Origin: Verrucomicrobiaceae bacterium | GTDB lineage: Bacteria; Verrucomicrobiota; Verrucomicrobiia; Verrucomicrobiales; Akkermansiaceae | DNA: 10,335 nt | Assembly (NCBI GenBank): GCA_027483005.1 | Contig: JAIXVN010000507.1 | Coordinates: 1 to 10,335, forward strand | Direction: 5' to 3' | Shown: one piece after another, positions 5,532 to 10,335 of the stretch | How positions within the stretch are numbered: the first letter of the stretch is position 1 | Layout of the letters: each line of letters begins with the position of its first letter | The notes under the pieces: model-generated | The model's input: the letters and a program-made list of their open reading frames with translations, nothing else | Databases searched by the model: none | What the model was told of the DNA's origin: nothing | Position numbers and translations under genes: made by a program

Positions 5532-6353
5532 TCAGAGAATCTGTTTCCAGACGCGGGCGTTGGTGGTCGCGTTGTAATCGTTAGGGCGGATGATGCCTGG
5601 CGCTGAGGTGGCGCTGGTCCCCGCCTGGAGCTGGTAGAACGAGAGCGAGCCTCCCACGACGACGCCCAGCACACGACTGACTGGCAGCGTGGTGGAAACG
5701 ATGGCGGCAAGCGAGTTGGTGCCGGTTCCGGTGAGCGCGGTGATGGTCGGGTCGATCAAAATACCGCCCGGGAGATGAGCGACGGGCACTTTGCCACCAG
5801 CATCGAGAGGGGCGTATCCATTCGCCACGCCCTTGTTGGCTTTGATTTCGATCGCGTTCGCAGCGGGATAGGAAGGTGCGGCAGCTTGTGGCACGCCCTC
5901 GGTTCCACGGTTCACGTCGTTTTCCACCACGACGAGGAAAGTGCGGGTGGAGGTCGGTTGGCCGGACCCTACGCGCCAGGTGATCTCACCCATCAGCGTG
6001 ATTTCCGATAGCTCGGTGCCGGTGGAGGAACCTACGCCAAGGGCGGAATCCAGTTCCACCGTATTGAAGCTCGGAGAACATTGATAGACGGGCGATTCCG
6101 AATTGGCCGCGGGCATCGTCCAGGCGGAGGAATGCACGAGGTATCCGACGTCAAAGCGGTTTCGCGGTTTGATCCCAAACTGGATTTCAAGCTGAGCTGG
6201 ATCACCGATAGCGACTGGCGTGGTCCCACCCGTGAGGAAGCTTACTTCAAGCTGAGCGGCGTCCCCACGTTTAAAGCGAAGCAAGGGAACGGCGGTGCGG
6301 AAGCCGGGGCCTTCAATGAGTTGCAGATTTTCCAGATCGACGTGGAGCTTCAC
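5532..6353 (-). CDS. Phage baseplate/fibre-type structural protein
   Basis: A 273-residue protein from a GTG start, 24 bases after the preceding stop. Residues 1-150 read as a beta-sandwich: LRFKRGDAAQLEVSFLTGG, then DPAQLEIQFGIKPRNR, with a late strand EITWRVGSGQPTSTRTFLVV. Beginning with a 'runs on a force/polarity' strand pair after a short tail resembles the N-terminal domains of baseplate upper proteins. Residues 173-198 hold the linker NKGVANGYAPLDAGGKVPVA plus HLPGG, a phrase widespread in phage tail fibres between an attachment domain and a distal tip. The C-terminal 70 residues end NDYNATTNARVWKQIL, as in phage tip or fibre modules. No signal peptide is present, unlike the next gene. 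It probably attaches or forms a fibre on the baseplate. Role by motif and context; the exact subtype is unknown. Confidence 0.78.
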   Translation of the reverse strand: MKLHVDLENLQLIEGPGFRTAVPLLRFKRGDAAQLEVSFLTGGTTPVAIGDPAQLEIQFGIKPRNRFDVGYLVHSSAWTMPAANSESPVYQCSPSFNTVELDSALGVGSSTGTELSEITLMGEITWRVGSGQPTSTRTFLVVVENDVNRGTEGVPQAAAPSYPAANAIEIKANKGVANGYAPLDAGGKVPVAHLPGGILIDPTITALTGTGTNSLAAIVSTTLPVSRVLGVVVGGSLSFYQLQAGTSATSAPGIIRPNDYNATTNARVWKQIL

Positions 6354-6377
6354 GCTCGTGCCCCGCTGTCAACCGGA

Positions 6378-8330
6378 TCAAACGCCCGCGTCATAGGTCA
6401 ACCGGTGTCCCTCAAAGAACAAGCTCGTCCCGGACGCGGGTGGATTGAGCGTGATGCTCCCCGATTCATTGCTCTCCTCGACTGCTGACATCGTGACTTT
6501 AGTCCAATCGCTGTTTGCAACTTTCCCCAACGGGTCCGGAGCATCGAATCCAACGATGAAGCGTCCCGACCATGCGTATGTCCCCTCACGCCGGATCTTG
6601 GTGGCTGCTTCTTCCTTCGAGGTCGATCCGCTGAAGAACACGCTGTCGAACGCGTCTGGAGTCTCCTGCGTCCAGTCCTGTCCGTTGATGCTGAGTTGCC
6701 ACTGACCAACCTCACGGGAAAGTTGCAGTCCGGTTTCTGCGTCGAACTCCTCGCTCCATTCCAGATCGGCCGAGCCGCTGATCGCCCCAACCCCACATGC
6801 ACCTTCATGGGATTGCACGGTTCCCGGAGTGAGATGAAGTTTGAACGTGCGCTTCCGGTAGCGGTCGTTCGCGGTCTCCTCTGAATACACGAGCGGTGCA
6901 AATCCAAACCGGGAACCGCTTCGCAATTTCATCGCCGCCAGCAGCAGGTAGCCCCCCACCACGTCGGGACCGATGAGGGAGTCGGGGTTCTTTTTTTCGG
7001 CGGGCTTGATCGGGGCATCTCCCACCCGACCACCGTCGTCCCACGCGTCCCATGCAGTCTGCCACGCTTGAAGATCCTCCACGTATTGCGCGTAGGCTTC
7101 CGCATCCGCCACGACCTTCCATTGCGTCTGGCCATCAATGGTGACTTCTTCCTCGATGCGAGCGACGCGGATGTCCCAAGCATCCTCGTCTTGCTCAAGG
7201 GTGAGTGATGACTGGAGCGTGGCTGCATCAGTCGTCAGCAAATGGGTCTGGGTCGTCACCCATTCAGAACCGTTCTCGCCGTATTCGTAACGTCCCGCCT
7301 GGATTGTCACTCGGTAGCGCTTACCCGTGCGGCTCACGAGGGTGAGCTCGTTGGCTGCGCCGTCGCCCGTGTATGACATCAGACTGGAGAATGCGTATGA
7401 GGAGGCTGCTGACATTGGAAACGATGTGAGCGCCTCGGACTCCTGAAACACCCCGTGCCCATCCATCCACAAGTCGCCAATCGGATCAGAAAGCGCCATT
7501 TCCGCGTATCCGTCCCGGTAGATGGAACTGCCGACCGCCAGATTCGAGCCACCCGAATAAACAGCCCCCTCGTGCTTGGAGCTTTCCCGATGGATGACGG
7601 GAGCGTTCTTCCGACGAACCCGATTGATCCAGGTGGAAAACTGCCCGTTCCATTTGTCCCCCTCGTCACCGACCATGCCGTAGGGCTCCCCAGAAAACCA
7701 CGGGCCCAGCGCCACCACGTCACCTCCGCCGATGATCCCAAGGTATCCGTCGCTCTCACTGCGGGTCGCTCCCTGGCCGATGTAGGAGTAGGTGCCGAGA
7801 CCATTGCCCGTTGCATCGCGAAAGTCATCCGGTTCGCTCATCCACCGCTGCAACTCTCCCGCCAGCCACGCTTTGTCCACGGCCTCGGAGAGAGTGATCT
7901 CAATGTGAGTTGGAGGATCCTCGAACGCATCCTTCTGCTTCGCAGTGGTCGCAGTCCGGGTATGGGTCAGCCCGATGGTGTGGTTGCCGTCCTCCACCGT
8001 CTCGACCTGCACCTGGTTTGCGTCCTGATCGAACACGTAAGACCGAGTGAGCGTGCCGCTCCAATCATCCTCTTCCGACAGGTCCACCGAAGTGGATTTT
8101 CTGTAGGCAGCAAACCCACAGATCGGCTCGTCCTCAAGCGTGCCGTCCTCCTTGAACTCACGGGTGTTCTTGAATTGGAGGTAGAAGTCGTCTCCGTGGA
8201 AACCGCGCGTTCGTGAGTTTGCGCTGCCTGCTGGAGCGATGAAAAACGGCGTGAGAGGCAGGCGGAACCACACTTGTTTGATCGGCACTGCCGGGATGGG
8301 CGGCATCAGGTCGTTTGCGCTGAAGTTCAT
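6378..8330 (-). CDS. Large phage structural protein of unknown function
   Basis: The largest complete gene here, 650 residues from ATG 8330. I recognise no family. It is acidic and rich in Trp, Gly, Ser and aromatic residues, with no signal peptide or membrane segment. Beta-rich stretches dominate (for example ESDGYLGIIGGGDVVALGPW and ADLEWSEEFDAETGLQL). One helical, Trp-rich segment near residue 430 (AYAQYVEDLQAWQTAWDAWD) leads into a Pro/Lys linker (IKPAEKKNPDS). The C-terminus ends in short beta repeats. Size and place after the tape-measure region and before the fibre genes suggest a baseplate, tail-tip or other surface component. A TTG at 8339 would make a TTGA overlap with the preceding stop and add three residues; ATG was chosen as the stronger start codon. 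Phage origin is inferred from position. Confidence 0.72.
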   Translation of the reverse strand: MNFSANDLMPPIPAVPIKQVWFRLPLTPFFIAPAGSANSRTRGFHGDDFYLQFKNTREFKEDGTLEDEPICGFAAYRKSTSVDLSEEDDWSGTLTRSYVFDQDANQVQVETVEDGNHTIGLTHTRTATTAKQKDAFEDPPTHIEITLSEAVDKAWLAGELQRWMSEPDDFRDATGNGLGTYSYIGQGATRSESDGYLGIIGGGDVVALGPWFSGEPYGMVGDEGDKWNGQFSTWINRVRRKNAPVIHRESSKHEGAVYSGGSNLAVGSSIYRDGYAEMALSDPIGDLWMDGHGVFQESEALTSFPMSAASSYAFSSLMSYTGDGAANELTLVSRTGKRYRVTIQAGRYEYGENGSEWVTTQTHLLTTDAATLQSSLTLEQDEDAWDIRVARIEEEVTIDGQTQWKVVADAEAYAQYVEDLQAWQTAWDAWDDGGRVGDAPIKPAEKKNPDSLIGPDVVGGYLLLAAMKLRSGSRFGFAPLVYSEETANDRYRKRTFKLHLTPGTVQSHEGACGVGAISGSADLEWSEEFDAETGLQLSREVGQWQLSINGQDWTQETPDAFDSVFFSGSTSKEEAATKIRREGTYAWSGRFIVGFDAPDPLGKVANSDWTKVTMSAVEESNESGSITLNPPASGTSLFFEGHRLTYDAGV

Positions 8331-8335
8331 GTGCT

Positions 8336-8983
8336 TCAATAGGTCAGCCGGTGATAGGTGAGCTCTTTGCCAACACGAATTTCTCCTGCCCCCGATCCCG
8401 ATTGGATCGAGGTGACGTGCTCGCTAACGACCAACGATCCGCCCCCCGACTGAGCAATGCTGTGAACGCCATCCGCAACGAAGACCATGCCGAGCGAAAC
8501 GACCGCCGTATTCGGCCGGCTCTCACCGATTTCCCAGTCGGGCATCTCGTGAGAATCGTAGTTCGGGCCGGTAACAATCTCCCATCGGGTGACGAGCAGT
8601 GAACCGGTGGTCCTCAACGTGGCCTTCGCAAAGAAGTAGGTAGTCGCCGAGACGGTGAACGAGGCATCCCAGTTCTCTGCGACCAGATTGTTGAGCGTGC
8701 CCCATTCGATGTAATACCGCTTGCCTGTCTCCTGCTGGCTTGGAGGTGTGGCGGGTGCGGCGATGTAGGGCGGGCGTGACCCAATGATGGCGAGCGGAAT
8801 GGATTTGGCCCCAGCTCCACCCGCAGCGGAGGGCTTTACGCGGAAGGTGAAGCCTGCCGTGGTTGAAACAATTTCGGTCCCTGGTCCCGGGCGCGGCGTG
8901 CGGGCTTCCAGGGCCTCGATGAGCAGGTTCCAGTCCTTGGCAAGGATCGGGTTGCCGGGGCGTTTTTTCGATGGCAGGCGCAT
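8336..8983 (-). CDS. Phage structural protein of unknown function, baseplate/tail region
   Basis: A 215-residue protein. The basic opening MRLPSKKRPGNPILAKDWNL, followed by LIEALEARTPRPGPG, is a short anchor or helix plus proline-rich linker; I recall similar N-termini in prophage proteins of Verrucomicrobiota, without a known role. The rest is beta-rich (GFTFRVKPSAAGG, then SFTVSATTYFFAKATLRTTG, and TRWEIVTG), with a glycine-rich end (SGGGSLVVSEHVTSIQSGSG). There is no signal peptide or membrane segment. It starts four bases after the preceding stop and nearly touches the next gene. The short N-terminal anchor and beta-rich body would suit a small tail or baseplate decoration protein, but this is inference. 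Confidence 0.72.
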   Translation of the reverse strand: MRLPSKKRPGNPILAKDWNLLIEALEARTPRPGPGTEIVSTTAGFTFRVKPSAAGGAGAKSIPLAIIGSRPPYIAAPATPPSQQETGKRYYIEWGTLNNLVAENWDASFTVSATTYFFAKATLRTTGSLLVTRWEIVTGPNYDSHEMPDWEIGESRPNTAVVSLGMVFVADGVHSIAQSGGGSLVVSEHVTSIQSGSGAGEIRVGKELTYHRLTY

Positions 8984-8987
8984 GGCT

Positions 8988-9710
8988 TCAGAGGTTGTAA
9001 ATGTCTTCGTCCCAGCCCCCAGCGTCGGAGGAAATCCATTCGCGCTCGATCCGGTAAGAGTTACCTTCCTGACTTTGACTCACACTGTTGAGCAGCCAGG
9101 TGCGACCGTCTGATAGAGTCGGCTGTCGCCCATCCGGGTTGTCGATCTGGCCGATCTTGCGCACGTCGCTGGATGCCGCCGATGTCCGTCGCACCGTGGA
9201 TTGCCGCCAGACAACCTTCGGCGAGTAATAGGAGGTTTGCCCCCGTAGGATCTTCTCCAATGCCTTCTTTCCAAGCTCGCTGGTCACCTTGTCCTTGTAG
9301 GAACTGCCGGACGAATCTTTGTCCTTGCCGCTGCTGATCGCCTGCAGCGCCTCCTTCTCCTCGTCGGTGAGATCGCGAAACTTCTTGTGAGAGAGCAAGG
9401 GCTCCTCGGACAAGGACAGACCGAGCGAATAGGTCGTCTTCGCTGGGTCGCTCGTGGTATTGTCAGTCCCCGCGTAGTTGCAGGTGATCTGGGCGATGTC
9501 ACCTTCAGAAACCTGAGCCGTAGCGGAATCCACCCACATGAAAGGAATGTCCGAATGGGGAGTCCCGGGACGCGGCATCACCTGGGTGATCGAATTGCGA
9601 TGGCAGAGGAAAACCTGGGTGGCCGTCCACTTGCCCTCGCGATCCACCGCCACCGAATAATCCGGCTGCGGGTAAAGTTTGCCCGGTTGAATGGAAACGT
9701 GTCTCGGCAT
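8988..9710 (-). CDS. Phage structural protein of unknown function, after tape measure
   Basis: A 240-residue protein directly downstream of the probable tape-measure gene (18-base gap). The first 100 residues look beta-rich (YSVAVDREGKWTATQVFLCH, then MWVDSATAQVSEGDIAQITC), followed by a helical, charged stretch (HKKFRDLTDEEKEALQAISS, GKDKDSSGSSYKDKVTSELG) and a C-terminal beta part with DGRTWLLNSVSQSQEGNSYR before IEREWISSDAGGWDEDIYNL. The C-terminus has the look of a phage tail protein that reports a test outcome on a rigid surface, as in distal tail or baseplate hub adaptors, but I recognise no family. No signal peptide. Gene order (tape measure, then this) is where distal tail proteins lie in siphophage-like maps; that supports a tail-tip role only by position. 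Confidence 0.7.
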   Translation of the reverse strand: MPRHVSIQPGKLYPQPDYSVAVDREGKWTATQVFLCHRNSITQVMPRPGTPHSDIPFMWVDSATAQVSEGDIAQITCNYAGTDNTTSDPAKTTYSLGLSLSEEPLLSHKKFRDLTDEEKEALQAISSGKDKDSSGSSYKDKVTSELGKKALEKILRGQTSYYSPKVVWRQSTVRRTSAASSDVRKIGQIDNPDGRQPTLSDGRTWLLNSVSQSQEGNSYRIEREWISSDAGGWDEDIYNL

Positions 9711-9728
9711 CTTGGCCAGGACTTGGCG

Positions 9729-10335
9729 TCAACCGAATGCGGACCCGTAGGTGCCGGTGCCGGGTTTCATGCGTTCGCTCATGTCCCGGAGAATCCGGTT
9801 CGTCTCGCTGGTCAGCTTGTTGTTCTCCCGCTGCGCGTCGAGGGTGCCGGACGAATATCCACCGCCGCCGACTTTACCGAGCGACGTGACGATGGGAGCC
9901 AATGTGGAGGCTGACGTGCTGACGGCCGCGGGCGTGTTGGCTGTCTTGACCTTCGCCGCAGAAGTCGCGGCCTGTTTCACATCGTCTGGCTTCGGAAGCG
10001 CCTCCCGGATGGTGCCAAGGACATTGTTCATGCTCTCCCTCAGTCCAGTCGTGTCGATGACCTCGGCGGTATTGGAGAATACGTCGCCGAAGCGAGCGGA
10101 GATGTTTTCGCCGGCCTCTTTGAGCCTGAGTCCCACCTTGGCGGCGAGCGGTCCAAGCTGGTCGCCCGCATCACTGAATCGCGCAGCAGCTTCAGCATCG
10201 AGAATGCCCGCCGATTCGCGCAAGGCTCCTTGCGCGGAATTGATGGATTCACCCTTCCCGAACAACTCGGCCAGCGGGCGAGCGATCTCGATTGCTTCGG
10301 CGAGTCCTTTTTGAAGGAAGCCGATGGCACTGAGA
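9729..10335 (-). CDS. Probable tape-measure or similar helical tail protein, C-terminal part
   Basis: The frame is open to the right edge, so the N-terminus lies outside the window; 201 codons remain. The visible part is Ala-, Glu- and Lys-rich and helical (IGFLQKGLAEAIEIARPLAE, then INSAQGALRESAGILDAEAA and LAAKVGLRLKEAGENISARF), then a low-complexity Ala/Thr/Ser/Val tract (TSAAKVKTANTPAAVSTSAS), a glycine cluster (KVGGGGYSSG) and a final helix (NNKLTSETNRILRDMSERMK) with tail GTGTYGSAFG. This profile and the position before tail-tip genes fit the C-terminal end of a tape-measure protein, which sets tail length. Without the longer N-terminal part, any large helical tail protein remains possible. 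Confidence 0.6.
   Translation of the reverse strand, partial: LSAIGFLQKGLAEAIEIARPLAELFGKGESINSAQGALRESAGILDAEAAARFSDAGDQLGPLAAKVGLRLKEAGENISARFGDVFSNTAEVIDTTGLRESMNNVLGTIREALPKPDDVKQAATSAAKVKTANTPAAVSTSASTLAPIVTSLGKVGGGGYSSGTLDAQRENNKLTSETNRILRDMSERMKPGTGTYGSAFG

Noticed and set aside
7455..8216. Plus-strand frame of 253 codons opposite the 650-residue gene
   Set aside because: Arg/Pro/Val-rich composition and no start context; antisense to a packed leftward operon.
1..10335. CRISPR array, insertion sequence or toxin-antitoxin pair
   Set aside because: No regularly spaced repeats, transposase motifs or small paired toxin-like genes are visible on either strand.

Overview
The window is GC-rich by eye and spans the junction between a bacterial chromosome and an integrated tailed-phage element (prophage or phage-tail island). 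Chromosomal side (1-1030): the first 208 codons of dnaK on the minus strand, a 315-base divergent intergenic region with a striking nested palindrome, and a complete tRNA-Ser(GGA) gene with encoded CCA on the plus strand. The lineage cannot be proven from this sequence. The integrase signature (NALRH plus GNSP...FRHY) and the style of the tail proteins recall Verrucomicrobiota prophages, so that is my best guess. None of the visible start codons has a clear Shine-Dalgarno sequence.

Element side (1031-10335): directly after the tRNA comes a tyrosine recombinase, followed with a 4-base overlap by a small helix-turn-helix protein that looks like an excisionase. This fits integration at the tRNA-Ser 3' end, with one attachment junction at or near 1003-1030 and the other outside the window. 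A strong hairpin terminator (2753-2786) separates this rightward pair from a long leftward gene train.

Read in its own direction (from 10335 down to 2794), the leftward train holds the C-terminal end of a probable tape-measure protein, three unrecognised probable virion/tail proteins (240, 215 and about 650 aa), a fibre- or baseplate-like protein, and a tail-fibre-like protein with a recognisable C-terminal beta-rich domain. After these come two further proteins with signal peptides and a 62-aa holin-like membrane protein. Genes are packed with gaps of a few bases or 4-base overlaps, as in one late operon whose promoter lies beyond the right edge.

The most unusual points are three consecutive products with apparent Sec signal peptides in a tail-gene operon, one of them carrying a phage fibre domain; the nested palindrome between dnaK and the tRNA; and a periodic GACA array in front of the integrase. 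No capsid, terminase, portal, replication or endolysin gene is visible, so an intact phage, a defective prophage and a tail-like particle cannot be told apart here.
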